This document shows positions 1 to 8,308 of a stretch of 64,000 nt of DNA, piece by piece. The notes beneath the pieces were generated by a model, which saw only the letters and a program-made list of their open reading frames with translations, did not search any database and had not been told where the DNA came from. The first letter of the stretch is position 1. Every line of letters begins with the position of its first letter. The stretch covers positions 30,222-94,221 of the forward strand of contig JAGXIF010000024.1 in NCBI GenBank assembly GCA_024635755.1, written 5' to 3'. Origin of the DNA: Halothiobacillus sp. (lineage in GTDB: Bacteria > Pseudomonadota > Gammaproteobacteria > Halothiobacillales > Halothiobacillaceae). A program made the position numbers and the translations under genes.

Positions 1-804
1 CCCCGGCCCGGCGGGACAGGCCACCGGTCCCGCACGGCGAGCAACGTCGACCGGCAGACATGCTTTGAGCGGACACGACGAAAGCCCCTGACGAAATCAG
101 CGGTGTCATTGGAAAACGGCGGAGATTAGAGAGAAGGGAGGGCCTTCCTGGCCTGGAACAGATCCGATCGAGTGGTTCGAATCCTGGCGCAAGTCCTTGC
201 GCTCAATCGTGCGTCCCGGTCCATGGGCGGGCTTGCGGCGAGTGCTTTTCCATAAGACAAGGCAGTGTCCGTTGCCGGTCCTGTTGCTTCTTAGCTCGCC
301 TGCGGCCTTCCTGCGGTTTGCTTGTTGTTGCCGGTGATTGCCACCGATCTTTCGATGCGTCCCGCATCGTTCTGATGCCTTCCCTAGCAGCGCCCGTCCC
401 TGAGCGCTCGGCGATCCTGTGATCGAGCTCGGCGTCCATGCCGATCGCGCCACTGCCTCCGTGGCGGTCCGCAAAAAACCTGAACTCAATCCCGAGTGCC
501 GGTTGTTTACGGTGCGCATCCCTTAACCTAGCGCCGTGCGCGTGCCGGTCGAAGCCGACAACCCGATCACTGGCAGATCCTCTGCCGTTTGCTTCCTGCG
601 TGGACTTCCTTGCCCGCCAGTACGATCCGTCGGCCATCCTGGCCAGTGGGCTTCCTGCCCTTGTGCATCCGAGCACGGGACACATATTGCGCCTTTCGGA
701 TCGAGGCGAACAGACGAAAAAGCAAAAGGTTCCGTAGGAAATGTCGCTTTGTCTTGTAGGAATTTTCCTACAAGACGGGGCGGACGCCCCGGACAGAGGA
801 GGGG
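1..804. other. Region without a recognisable gene
   Basis: About 800 bases precede the first convincing gene. Open frames exist on both strands (for example minus 203-808 and 106-519), but their translations are rich in Arg, Ser and Pro, lack recognisable motifs and overlap one another in different frames, so I do not call them. Base composition is less G+C-rich and less codon-like than in the flanking genes. The one structured element is a palindrome at 751-776. The stretch may be a decayed gene or a long regulatory spacer; nothing in it decides between these. Confidence 0.5.
751..776. repeat. Perfect 12-bp inverted repeat (hairpin)
   Basis: Arms GTCTTGTAGGAA and TTCCTACAAGAC are perfectly complementary with a 2-nt centre. 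It lies about 30 bases beyond the 3' end of the minus-strand hydrolase gene. No T-tract follows on either strand, so it is not a textbook intrinsic terminator. Its TGTAGGA/TCCTACA core matches the outer ends of the REP-like elements near 35.1 kb, which suggests a related repeat family. Confidence 0.6.
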
Positions 805-1623
805 TCAACGGATCGGCTGGGCGGTAACTTCCTCACAGCCGTGGGCAAAAAAGCGGGCAACTGCGGCGAGAAACCCCGGCGTATCCTCGATATGCGGCCA
901 GTGACGCGCCCGCTCGAGGGTGACGATGCAGCTCTGGGGGAAGTCGCGGGCAATCCGCTCCTCGTCGCCGGGCTCGATATAGGCCGATTGCGCGCCGCGC
1001 ACGAACAGCGCCGGCCCCAGGTAGAAGCCCGCCAGTGACGGCATGTCGGAGGTCTGCTCGTAGGCCGCCTTGAGCACGGGCAGATTGAACCGCCAGCGCC
1101 ACTTGCCACCACTCCGCTCGAGGTTGGCGGCCAGAAACGCGCGCACCTCGGGTTCGAACACGTGGGCCGCCATCTGCTGACGGGCATGGTCGCGCGATTC
1201 GAGCGTGTCCAGATCGACCGCATCCAGCGCGGCGAACACGTCCTGGTGCCAGGGCGGATACCATTTCGGCGCGATATCCACGACCACCAGCCGCGCCACC
1301 CGCTCGGGGTAACGATCGGCCAGCACCATACCCAGTTTCCCGCCCAGGGAATGACCGATCAAATGCGCGCGCTCGATACCGAGGCGATCCATCAGCGCGA
1401 GGACGTCGTCGGCCATCGCCTCGTAGCTCAACTCGCAGGCGTGCGGCGATCGGCCGTGATTGCGCAGATCCACATTGATCACCCGGTAGTTCGCGCTCAA
1501 CGACTGGGCAATGCCGCGCCAGTTCGAGAGCGAGCCGAACAGGCCATGCATGATGATCACCGGCAGGCCGCCACCGCGCTCCTCATAGTGCAGGTCAACC
1601 GCCGCGTTTTCGTTCGTCGTCAT
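805..1623 (-). CDS. Alpha/beta hydrolase (YbfF-like esterase)
   Basis: A 272-residue cytoplasmic alpha/beta-fold hydrolase. The early HGLFGS oxyanion-hole motif (residues 26-31), the nucleophile elbow GHSLGG with Ser92, and a late Arg-His-Trp segment that should supply the catalytic His are visible. The DLRNHGRS stretch (52-59) is typical of the YbfF/epoxide-hydrolase-like group. The ATG at 1623 was chosen because a start at 1692 would add 23 low-complexity residues with no homology to the fold; the ribosome site is weak for either. The substrate is unknown; short acyl esters or thioesters are usual in this group. It is divergent from the rRNA methyltransferase gene. Confidence 0.85.
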   Translation of the reverse strand: MTTNENAAVDLHYEERGGGLPVIIMHGLFGSLSNWRGIAQSLSANYRVINVDLRNHGRSPHACELSYEAMADDVLALMDRLGIERAHLIGHSLGGKLGMVLADRYPERVARLVVVDIAPKWYPPWHQDVFAALDAVDLDTLESRDHARQQMAAHVFEPEVRAFLAANLERSGGKWRWRFNLPVLKAAYEQTSDMPSLAGFYLGPALFVRGAQSAYIEPGDEERIARDFPQSCIVTLERARHWPHIEDTPGFLAAVARFFAHGCEEVTAQPIR

Positions 1624-1784
1624 GTCAAAGGATTCCGTTGGAATGGGGCCGGTCGCCGGTCGGTGAGACGGGCGGGCCGCGAGTCTGGTCATGAGATACT
1701 ACCAAACTGCGCATCCCCCGGCCGAGATCGAGCCGCGCCGCCACGACCCACTAGCCCCGCTCTCAAGCATCACAAGGTGCCTGC

Positions 1785-3098
1785 ATGTCCGACCCGCTCC
1801 CATCCTCCGCCAACCGCTGGCCGGCCCTGGAACTGCCCAAGGGGCGTATCTTCCCCGCCCAATTGGCCCTGGCCGCCGACCTCCTCGCCCGCATCGACCG
1901 CGAGGGCCTGCCGGCCGACCGCGCCCTGCAGCGCGAGCTGGCAGGCCAGCGCAAGATGGGGCGACGAGACCGCGAGCGGGTGCGCGAACTGGTGCTGTTC
2001 GTGCTGCGCCACCGGCGGGTGATCGACTGGCTGCTGGGCGACGCCCCGCCGGCCATGGCCGCCCGGGTAGGTGTGGCGATCGTGCTGGCCGACCGCATCG
2101 ACCCGGTGCTGGCCGAAGCGGCCGGCCTGCCACCGCAGCGGGTCGAGCAGATCGAGACAGCGAGATTTTGCCCTTTTGCCGAACTGCCCCGAGCCGTGCG
2201 CTTCAACCTCTCGCCGGAAAACGAGGCGCACTGGCGCGCCCTCGACCCGACCGAGCCTGAGGCGCTGGCCCGCGCCCTCGACGAGCGCGCCCCGGTGGAC
2301 CTGCACGTCAACCCGCGACGGCAGACCACCCGTGAGTTGCAGGACGAACTGGCCCAAGACGAGATCGAGACCACCCCCATCGCCGGGCTGCCCTGCGGCC
2401 TGCGACTGGCTCGCCCGGCCCGACTGACGCGACTGCCGGCCTTTCTGGAGGGCGGCTTCGAGGTGCAGGACGCCGGCAGCCAGTGGATCGTCCAGGCGGT
2501 CGCGCCGCAGCCGGGCGAGCGGGTGCTGGATCTCTGCGCCGGGGCCGGCGGCAAGACGCTCGGCATCCTCGATGAGACCCGGGGCGCCGCGGCGGTGACC
2601 GCCTGCGACCTGCACGGCGAGCGGCTCGAGCGGCTCCGCCTGCGGGCCGAACGCCACGGCGACCACCACGTGGCCCTGCGGGCGCTCGATGCCACCGCAG
2701 CCTTACCAGCGGACCTGACCGGGTTCGACCGAGTGCTGATCGACGCCCCCTGCAGCGGGTCGGGCACCTGGCGCCGCCACCCCGAGTTGCGCTGGGCATC
2801 GGTCGACTGGGCCGGGCTGGCAACCACCCAGCGTCGCCTGCTGGCCCATGGCGCGGCGGCCACGCGGCCCGGCGGATGGCTCGTCTATGCCACCTGCAGC
2901 CTGTGGCGGGCGGAGAACGAGGAGGTCGTCGCCGACTTTCTTTCCAGGCACGCCGGCTGGCAACTGGAGACCCCGGCGACCGGCCGACTGCCGGACGATG
3001 CCCTCGACAGCCAGCTCGCGCGCCTGCGACCCGACCACCACCACTGCGACGGCTTTTTCATCGCCTGCCTGCGCGCGCCTGCCAGCGAGCCGGCATGA
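1785..3098 (+). CDS. RsmB/NOP-family RNA m5C methyltransferase
   Basis: A 437-residue SAM-dependent RNA cytosine-C5 methyltransferase. The N-terminal third is an all-helical region like the NusB-type domain of RsmB, which methylates C967 of 16S rRNA. SAM motif I reads LDLCAGAGGKT (248-258). The two catalytic cysteines of the NOL1/NOP2/Sun family are present: Cys323 in DAPCSGSG and Cys371 in YATCSLW. Length matches E. coli RsmB (429 residues). I withhold the symbol because the usual fmt/def neighbours are absent and other NOP-family enzymes share these motifs. It starts the leftmost plus-strand group, with lptM-lysA following after about 150 bases. Confidence 0.85.
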   Translation: MSDPLPSSANRWPALELPKGRIFPAQLALAADLLARIDREGLPADRALQRELAGQRKMGRRDRERVRELVLFVLRHRRVIDWLLGDAPPAMAARVGVAIVLADRIDPVLAEAAGLPPQRVEQIETARFCPFAELPRAVRFNLSPENEAHWRALDPTEPEALARALDERAPVDLHVNPRRQTTRELQDELAQDEIETTPIAGLPCGLRLARPARLTRLPAFLEGGFEVQDAGSQWIVQAVAPQPGERVLDLCAGAGGKTLGILDETRGAAAVTACDLHGERLERLRLRAERHGDHHVALRALDATAALPADLTGFDRVLIDAPCSGSGTWRRHPELRWASVDWAGLATTQRRLLAHGAAATRPGGWLVYATCSLWRAENEEVVADFLSRHAGWQLETPATGRLPDDALDSQLARLRPDHHHCDGFFIACLRAPASEPA

Positions 3099-3252
3099 CA
3101 AACGGCCGGCACCCTGCCAAAACAGTGGACGGCTGAGGCATAATCGGACCGACGCGCGGCGGTCACAGGGCCGCTGTCCCAGGAAATGTAATCCAGGAAC
3201 GTGACCCCCGGAGCTGTTACCCACGAACCATGGCTCCCGGCCAGGAGGCGAC

Positions 3253-3444
3253 ATGCCCAACCCACTGTCTTCCGCATCCGCCCATCGCGCCCTCATGCGG
3301 GCCGGCATCGCGCTGCTTGCCGCCATGTGGCTGACCGGCTGCGGCCAGAAAGGCCCGCTCTATCTGCCCGCCGACGAGCCGGCGGCGAATGTCGATGCGG
3401 CGGATGACGCGCCCGAGGCCACCCCCGACTCAATGCAAGACTAA
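3253..3444 (+). CDS. lptM: LPS translocon maturation chaperone LptM (YifL-type lipoprotein)
   Basis: A 63-residue lipoprotein. A hydrophobic signal segment (residues 15-27) ends in lipobox LTGC with Cys30 as the lipidated residue, followed directly by the family signature GQKGPLYLP. In E. coli, LptM assists oxidative maturation of the LptD/E outer-membrane LPS translocon. The position immediately before lysA is also conserved in E. coli and many gammaproteobacteria, and only 13 bases separate the stop codon from the lysA start. The acidic Asp/Ala-rich C-terminus is poorly conserved in this family. The signature plus context makes the call secure despite the small size. Confidence 0.92.
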   Translation: MPNPLSSASAHRALMRAGIALLAAMWLTGCGQKGPLYLPADEPAANVDAADDAPEATPDSMQD

Positions 3445-3457
3445 ACCGGAGCATCGC

Positions 3458-4750
3458 GTGCCCGAGACAGCCCTTCCCCCCCAGTTTTCCCGCGCCCCCG
3501 ACGGGGGGCTGATGATCGAACAGGTCGAGGCCCGCCAGCTGGTCGAGCGTTTCGGCACGCCGACCTACGTCTACTCGCGCGCCGCCATCGAGGCGGCGCT
3601 CGCCTCGCTGACCGGCGCATTCGGCGAGCGGGCCCATCGCATCTGTTACGCGGTCAAGGCCAACAGCAACATCGGCATCCTGCACCTGCTGGCTCGCCTG
3701 GGCGCCGGCTTCGACATCGTCTCCTTCGGTGAACTGGCGCGCGTGCAGGCCGCCGGCGGCGATCCGGCCAAGGTGGTGTTTTCCGGCGTGGGCAAGGCCG
3801 CCGAAGAGATCCGCCGCGCACTCGAGGCGGGGGTAGGCTGCCTGAACGTCGAGTCCGAGGCAGAGCTGCACCGAATTGCCGAGATTGCCGCCGAAATGGG
3901 CACAAAAGCGCCGATCTCTCTGCGCGTAAACCCGGACGTGGATGCCCGTACCCACCCCTACATCTCGACCGGCCTGAAAGACAACAAGTTCGGGGTGGCC
4001 ATCGACGAGGCCCTGGCGCTCTACGAGTGGGCACACGCCCAGCCGGCGCTGGAGATCATCGGCATCGACTGCCACATCGGCTCGCAGTTGACCGACGTCA
4101 GCCCGTTCGCCGCGGCCGCCGAACGGGTGATGGCCCTGACCCACCAGCTCGCCGAGCGCGGCATCCGCCTCAAGCACCTCGACCTGGGCGGCGGACTGGG
4201 CATCCGCTACACCGACGAGACTCCGCCGGCGGCCGCAGACTGGGTCGAGGCGATCACCTCGGTGGTCGACGCCGACCCGCTCGGCCGGGAGCTGCCCATC
4301 TGGATCGAGCCGGGCCGCTTCCTGGTGGGGCCAGCGGGCGCCATGCTCACCCGGGTCGAATACCTCAAGCCGGGCAGCCACAAATCGTTCGCCATCGTCG
4401 ATGCGGCGATGAACGACCTGATGCGCCCGGCACTCTATGGCAGCGACATGGCGATCGAGCCGGCCGGGACCGGCAAGGACGAGCGGCAGTCCGGCACCTG
4501 GGAAATCGTCGGCCCGATCTGCGAGACCGGCGATTTTCTCGGCCACGAGCGCCGGATGACACTGGGCGAAGGCGACCTGCTGGCCGTGCTGAGCGCCGGA
4601 GCCTACGGCTTTTCCATGGCCTCCAACTACAACACGCGCCCGCGGGCCGCCGAGGTACTGGTCGACGGCGTGGATTGCCACGAGATCCGCCGGCGCGAGC
4701 CGCTCGAATCCCTCTGGGCGCTCGAACACCTGCCGCCGCTCGGCGACTGA
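3458..4750 (+). CDS. lysA: Diaminopimelate decarboxylase
   Basis: The last step of lysine synthesis, PLP-dependent decarboxylation of meso-diaminopimelate. The 430-residue protein has the PLP lysine in CYAVKANSN (Lys67), the HIGSQL segment, the phosphate-binding GGGLGI loop, the EPGR motif and the CETGDFL segment that supplies the active-site cysteine across the dimer. I chose the GTG at 3458, nine bases after an ACCGGA ribosome site and just downstream of the lptM stop. An in-frame ATG at 3389 would lie inside lptM and add residues with no counterpart in the family. The gene is probably co-transcribed with lptM. Confidence 0.95.
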   Translation: MPETALPPQFSRAPDGGLMIEQVEARQLVERFGTPTYVYSRAAIEAALASLTGAFGERAHRICYAVKANSNIGILHLLARLGAGFDIVSFGELARVQAAGGDPAKVVFSGVGKAAEEIRRALEAGVGCLNVESEAELHRIAEIAAEMGTKAPISLRVNPDVDARTHPYISTGLKDNKFGVAIDEALALYEWAHAQPALEIIGIDCHIGSQLTDVSPFAAAAERVMALTHQLAERGIRLKHLDLGGGLGIRYTDETPPAAADWVEAITSVVDADPLGRELPIWIEPGRFLVGPAGAMLTRVEYLKPGSHKSFAIVDAAMNDLMRPALYGSDMAIEPAGTGKDERQSGTWEIVGPICETGDFLGHERRMTLGEGDLLAVLSAGAYGFSMASNYNTRPRAAEVLVDGVDCHEIRRREPLESLWALEHLPPLGD

Positions 4751-4783
4751 CCGGGCGACCCGCCCGGACGACCACCCCCTTTG

Positions 4784-4820
4784 ATAGCTTTCGGCTATCA
4801 AAAAGATCGAGAGAGTCAAT
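4784..4820 (+). promoter_or_regulatory. Candidate OxyR-binding site
   Basis: Four tetranucleotides sit at exact 7-nt intervals: ATAG (4784), CTAT (4795), ATCG (4806), CAAT (4817). This is the geometry of the OxyR tetramer site ATAG-N7-CTAT-N7-ATAG-N7-CTAT. The left half is perfect and sits inside the 9-bp inverted repeat TTTGATAGC/GCTATCAAA; the right half matches more loosely. The site lies about 190 bases before a peroxiredoxin gene, a typical OxyR target. No oxyR gene is in the window. Confidence 0.5.
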
Positions 4821-4864
4821 TTCTCTTGATCGAACCGGTGATCTACTCTTCCCGCTATCCGCAG

Positions 4865-4916
4865 CAATCACGGCGCCGTGTAGGCCGATCTTGGGCCGTC
4901 GCCGTGATTGTTTTTT
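4865..4916 (+). terminator. Intrinsic terminator or attenuator in the peroxiredoxin leader
   Basis: Arms CAATCACGGC (4865-4874) and GCCGTGATTG (4901-4910) pair perfectly and are followed directly by six T. An inner GGCC/GGCC pair can extend the hairpin. It may simply end lysA transcription 115 bases upstream, but it also lies downstream of the OxyR-like site, so any transcript starting there would have to read through it to reach the peroxiredoxin gene. Confidence 0.75.
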
Positions 4917-4944
4917 CATCATCCGTCCCTATATTTCCTCACGA

Positions 4945-4977
4945 GTTGGGTGTCGCGCACCCGACAACGCTTTTTTT
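4945..4977 (+). terminator. Second terminator-like hairpin
   Basis: GTTGGGTG (4945-4952) pairs with CACCCGAC (4958-4965), with one G-U pair and a 5-nt loop; seven T follow at 4971-4977 after a 5-nt gap. It lies 30-70 bases before the peroxiredoxin start codon. With the hairpin at 4865 it makes a tandem pair, suggesting premature termination in the leader or a strong double barrier after lysA. Confidence 0.5.
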
Positions 4978-5013
4978 CGTTCGTTTCAATCCATACTTAA
5001 AGGAGACTCCCGC

Positions 5014-5754
5014 ATGTTGGAGAATCGCGAAGGCCAGAAGGTACCCAACGCCACCTTCCGCACCCGTCAGAACCACGACTGGGTCGACGTCACCACCGAC
5101 GAGATCTTCAAGGGCAAGACCGTGGCGGTCTTCTCCCTGCCGGGCGCGTTCACGCCGACTTGCTCCTCGAGCCACGTGCCGCGCTTCAACGAGCTGGCGC
5201 CGGTGTTCAAGAAGCACGGTATCGACGAGATCGTCTGCATCTCGGTCAACGATGCCTTCGTCATGAACGAGTGGGCCATCGATCAGGACGCCGAGCGCAT
5301 CCGCTTCATCCCGGACGGCAACGGCGACTTCACCGACGGCATGGGCCTGCTGGTCGACAAGGACGACCTCGGTTTCGGCAAGCGCTCTTGGCGCTATTCC
5401 ATGCTGGTCAAGGACGGCACCATCGAGAAGATGTTCATCGAGCCGGAGAAGCCGGGCGACCCCTACGAGGTCTCCGATGCCGACACCATGCTCGACTGGC
5501 TGGCACCGAACGCGAAAAAGCCACATTCGATCATGATGTTCTCCCGCAAGGGCTGCCCGTTCTGCGCCCGCGCCAAGGGCATGCTGCACGACGCGGGACT
5601 GGAGTTCGACGAGATCATCGTCGGTGAAGACGTCGACCTGCGCGCCCTGCGCGCCGTGGCCCAGACCGAAACGGTCCCGCAGGTCTACATCGACGGTCAG
5701 CGCGTCGGTGGCAGCGAGGAAGTCGAAACGTGGCTCAAGCAGAACGGCTACTGA
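5014..5754 (+). CDS. Hybrid peroxiredoxin-glutaredoxin (glutathione or glutathione-amide dependent peroxidase)
   Basis: A 246-residue cytoplasmic peroxidase reducing H2O2 and organic peroxides at the expense of a glutathione-type thiol. Residues 1-165 are a Prx5-type domain with peroxidatic Cys50 in the context PGAFTPTC. Residues 170-246 are a glutaredoxin with redox motif CPFC (Cys181, Cys184) and the TVPQVYIDG cis-proline loop, so the reductant module is built in. This architecture is known from Haemophilus and, as GarA, from Chromatium. The ATG at 5014 follows an ideal AAAGGAGA site by 7 bases. The glutathione reductase gene follows after 174 bases and probably recycles its reductant. An OxyR-like site and two hairpins precede it. 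Confidence 0.92.
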   Translation: MLENREGQKVPNATFRTRQNHDWVDVTTDEIFKGKTVAVFSLPGAFTPTCSSSHVPRFNELAPVFKKHGIDEIVCISVNDAFVMNEWAIDQDAERIRFIPDGNGDFTDGMGLLVDKDDLGFGKRSWRYSMLVKDGTIEKMFIEPEKPGDPYEVSDADTMLDWLAPNAKKPHSIMMFSRKGCPFCARAKGMLHDAGLEFDEIIVGEDVDLRALRAVAQTETVPQVYIDGQRVGGSEEVETWLKQNGY

Positions 5755-5778
5755 TCGCCGTCTGATCTGACGCCATCA

Positions 5779-5838
5779 CCGGCCCGGGGATCCCGGGCCG
5801 GCTTTCGCCTGCCACGCAAGGCAAGGCAGACGAAAGCC
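5779..5838 (+). repeat. Two overlapping hairpins between peroxidase and reductase genes
   Basis: CCGGCCCGGG (5779-5788) and CCCGGGCCGG (5792-5801) form a 10-bp stem with a 3-nt loop. Immediately overlapping, GGCTTTCGCCTGCC (5800-5813) pairs with GGCAGACGAAAGCC (5825-5838) with one mismatch. The first hairpin is followed by CTTTCG only, so it would be at best a partial terminator. They could reduce readthrough or shape the mRNA between two functionally linked genes. Confidence 0.5.
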
Positions 5839-5928
5839 TCACTCACCTTCAATCGTGCGCGGACCTGCCAACCAGACCGGCTCTTGGCATCCAAGCCCGT
5901 TTTCTGACACCCCTTTCTGGAGACATCC

Positions 5929-7293
5929 ATGAGTGGCAAACATTTCGACATGATCGTCCTCGGCGGCGGCTCCGGCGGCCTCGCGGTCGCCGAGCGGGCT
6001 GCCCAGAACGGCCGCAACGTGGCCGTGGTCGAGCCCACCGCGCTCGGCGGCACCTGCGTTAACGTTGGCTGCGTGCCCAAGAAAGTGATGTGGTATGCCG
6101 CCAACCTGGCGCACGACCGCCACGACGCGGCCGACTGGGGTTTCCCCGACGCGCCGGGCGCAGTGGATTTCGGCACGCTGGCGAAAAAGCGCCGCGAGTT
6201 CATCGCCGGCATCAATCGCTTCTGGGACGGCTACGCCAAGGATCTCAAGCTCGAGGTGATCGACGGCTACGGCCGCCTGGCCGGGGATAAACAGGTCGAT
6301 GTCGACGGCACCACCTACACGGCCGACCACATCGTGATCTCCACCGGCGGACGCCCGCTGGTGCCGCCGGTGCCGGGCGCCGAGCACGGCATCACCTCGG
6401 ACGGCTTCTTCGAGCTCGACGAGTTGCCGCAGAGGACCGCCGTGATCGGCGGCGGCTACATCGGCGTGGAACTGGCCGGCGTGCTGCGCTCGCTGGGCAG
6501 CGACGTGACCCTGCTCGACATGCTCGACACCGTGCTCGCGCCGTTCGACCCGCTGATCCGCAAGACGGCCACCGAGAACCTGCATCAGATGGGCATCGAG
6601 ACCCACCTGCCGTACAAGGTGTCCAAGCTGGAGAAGACCGACGCAGGCACGATCATCCACGGCGCGGACGGCGAGACACTCGGCCCGTTCGACCAGGTGA
6701 TCTGGGCGGTCGGCCGCAAGCCGAACACCGACGACATCGGCCTCGACCAGGCCGGCATCAAGGTGGAAAAGAACGGCATGATTCCGGTCGACGCCTACCA
6801 GAACACCAATGTCGAGGGCATCTACGCCATCGGCGACATAATCGGCAAATACCCGCTCACGCCGGTGGCCATCGCCGCCGGGCGACGCCTGTCCGATCGA
6901 TTGTTCGACGGCCAGACCGACGCCCACCTGGAGTACGACACCATCCCGACGGTGGTCTTCGCCCACCCGGCACTGGGCACCGTGGGCCTGACCGAGCCGC
7001 AGGCGATCGAGCAGTTCGGCAAGAAGGAGGTCACCATCTACGAGACCACCTTCACGCCGATGCGCTACGCCTTGTCGAGCAGCGGCTTTAAGACCGCCAT
7101 GAAGCTCGTCTGCGTGGGCAAGGAAGAACGGGTGGCCGGCCTACACCTGGTTGGCGACGGGGCCGACGAGATGCTGCAGGGCTTTGCCGTCGCGGTGAAG
7201 GCCGGCCTGACCAAGGCGGACTTCGACAACACCGTCGCGCTCCACCCGACCTCGGCCGAGGAATTGGTGACGCTGAAGAGCCCGCGCGACTGA
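5929..7293 (+). CDS. Glutathione-disulfide reductase, NADH-type pocket (possible glutathione amide reductase)
   Basis: A 454-residue FAD flavoprotein closely resembling E. coli glutathione reductase over its length. FAD-binding GGGSGG is at 12-17, the redox-active disulfide is Cys43/Cys48 in [11 protein letters not shown], and the C-terminal HPTSAEE contains the catalytic His. At the positions that bind the NADPH 2'-phosphate in E. coli (197-200 and 204) this protein has Asp197, Met198, Leu199, Asp200 and Ala204 instead of Val, Arg, Lys, His and Arg, and Gly179 replaces Ala. This matches the pattern of NADH-using relatives. With the adjacent hybrid peroxidase it resembles the GarA-GarB system of purple sulfur bacteria, whose thiol is glutathione amide. 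The reductase function is secure; cofactor and thiol are inferred. Confidence 0.9.
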   Translation: MSGKHFDMIVLGGGSGGLAVAERAAQNGRNVAVVEPTALGGTCVNVGCVPKKVMWYAANLAHDRHDAADWGFPDAPGAVDFGTLAKKRREFIAGINRFWDGYAKDLKLEVIDGYGRLAGDKQVDVDGTTYTADHIVISTGGRPLVPPVPGAEHGITSDGFFELDELPQRTAVIGGGYIGVELAGVLRSLGSDVTLLDMLDTVLAPFDPLIRKTATENLHQMGIETHLPYKVSKLEKTDAGTIIHGADGETLGPFDQVIWAVGRKPNTDDIGLDQAGIKVEKNGMIPVDAYQNTNVEGIYAIGDIIGKYPLTPVAIAAGRRLSDRLFDGQTDAHLEYDTIPTVVFAHPALGTVGLTEPQAIEQFGKKEVTIYETTFTPMRYALSSSGFKTAMKLVCVGKEERVAGLHLVGDGADEMLQGFAVAVKAGLTKADFDNTVALHPTSAEELVTLKSPRD

Positions 7294-7322
7294 TCGCGCC
7301 GGGCACTCAGCCGAGAGCAAAC

Positions 7323-7357
7323 GGCCGGCGCGGGGCAACCCGGCCGGCCATTTTTTT
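7323..7357 (+). terminator. Intrinsic terminator after the reductase gene
   Basis: GGCCGG (7323-7328) pairs with CCGGCC (7344-7349), with an inner CGGG/CCCG pairing and a GCAA-containing loop; seven T follow at 7351-7357. It ends 30 bases after the reductase stop and 11 bases before the metR start, separating the two units. Confidence 0.85.
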
Positions 7358-7368
7358 GAGGTTCATCC

Positions 7369-8295
7369 ATGTTTCTGGAACTGCGTCACCTGAAGACCAT
7401 CCGCGCCATCGAGCAGACCGGCTCGCTGGCCCAGGCCGCCGACCGGTTGCACCTGACGCAGTCGGCGCTGTCGCACCAGATCCGCGCGCTGGAGTCCTAC
7501 TACGAGACGCCGCTGTTCTCGCGCAGCTCGCGACCCATGCGGGCCACTGAGGCCGGCCGGCGCCTGCTGGCGGCAGCGGACACCATCCTGCCGGAGGTCG
7601 AGCGACTCGACCGGGATCTTCGCCAGATCGCCGGCGGGGCGACCGGACGACTGTTCCTGGCCCTGGAATGTCACTCCTGCTTCACCTGGCTGATCCCCAC
7701 ACTCGAGCGCTACCGGGCACAGTGGCCCTCGATCGAGACCGACCTATCGATGTCGTTCAGTTTCGATGCCATCGACGCCCTGCGGCGCGGCCAGCTCGAC
7801 GGGGTGATCAGTTCCGACCCGGTCGACGACCCGGAGCTGCACTTCGAACCGCTGTTCCACTACCCCGTGGTGCTGGCCGTGGCCCCCGGCCATCCGCTGG
7901 CCACCGAACCGCGCATCGAACCCACGATGCTGGCCGACCAGACGGTGATCGGCTACCCGGTCGATCGCGACCGACTGGATCTGTTCCAGCGATTCCTCAC
8001 CCCCGCCGGCGTGGAACCGGCCGGGCAGCGCAGCTCCGAGCTGACTGCCATGATCGCCCAATGGGTGGCCAGCGGCCATGGCGTGGCCGCCCTGCCCAAG
8101 TGGGCGATCGCCGAGGAGATCGAGCGCGGCATCATCACCGCCCGGCCGCTCGGCGAGGGACTGTCGGCGACCATGCACCTGGCCGTGCGCCGCGGCGAGC
8201 AGAAACTGGCCTACATGGATGCCTTCCTGCGCCTGGCGCGCGACCAGGCCGGCACACGGCTCAACGACATCTCGCTGACCCAGCCACCGCGGTGA
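7369..8295 (+). CDS. metR: LysR-family transcriptional regulator MetR
   Basis: A 308-residue LysR-type regulator. The N-terminal winged helix-turn-helix (about 1-60) opens with ELRHLKTIRAIEQTGSL and includes LTQSALSHQIRALE. The effector domain contains ALECHSCFTWL (near residue 100), the segment most diagnostic of MetR, which senses homocysteine and activates methionine genes. Other segments (EPLFHYPVVLAVAPGHPL, GHGVAALPKWA) also follow E. coli MetR closely. No metE, metH or metF is in the window, so the targets lie elsewhere. It is separated from the reductase gene by a strong terminator and is probably transcribed alone. Confidence 0.9.
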   Translation: MFLELRHLKTIRAIEQTGSLAQAADRLHLTQSALSHQIRALESYYETPLFSRSSRPMRATEAGRRLLAAADTILPEVERLDRDLRQIAGGATGRLFLALECHSCFTWLIPTLERYRAQWPSIETDLSMSFSFDAIDALRRGQLDGVISSDPVDDPELHFEPLFHYPVVLAVAPGHPLATEPRIEPTMLADQTVIGYPVDRDRLDLFQRFLTPAGVEPAGQRSSELTAMIAQWVASGHGVAALPKWAIAEEIERGIITARPLGEGLSATMHLAVRRGEQKLAYMDAFLRLARDQAGTRLNDISLTQPPR

Positions 8296-8308
8296 GCGGC
8301 GCCGCGAC

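Noticed and set aside
170..200. GGTTCGAATCC resembling a tRNA T-loop
   Set aside because: The flanking T-stem bases do not pair and no acceptor, D or anticodon arm can be fitted around it, so it is a chance match.
3293..4867. A 524-codon open frame on the minus strand over lysA
   Set aside because: It is a mirror frame of lysA with no recognisable domain; lysA and lptM on the plus strand explain the sequence.
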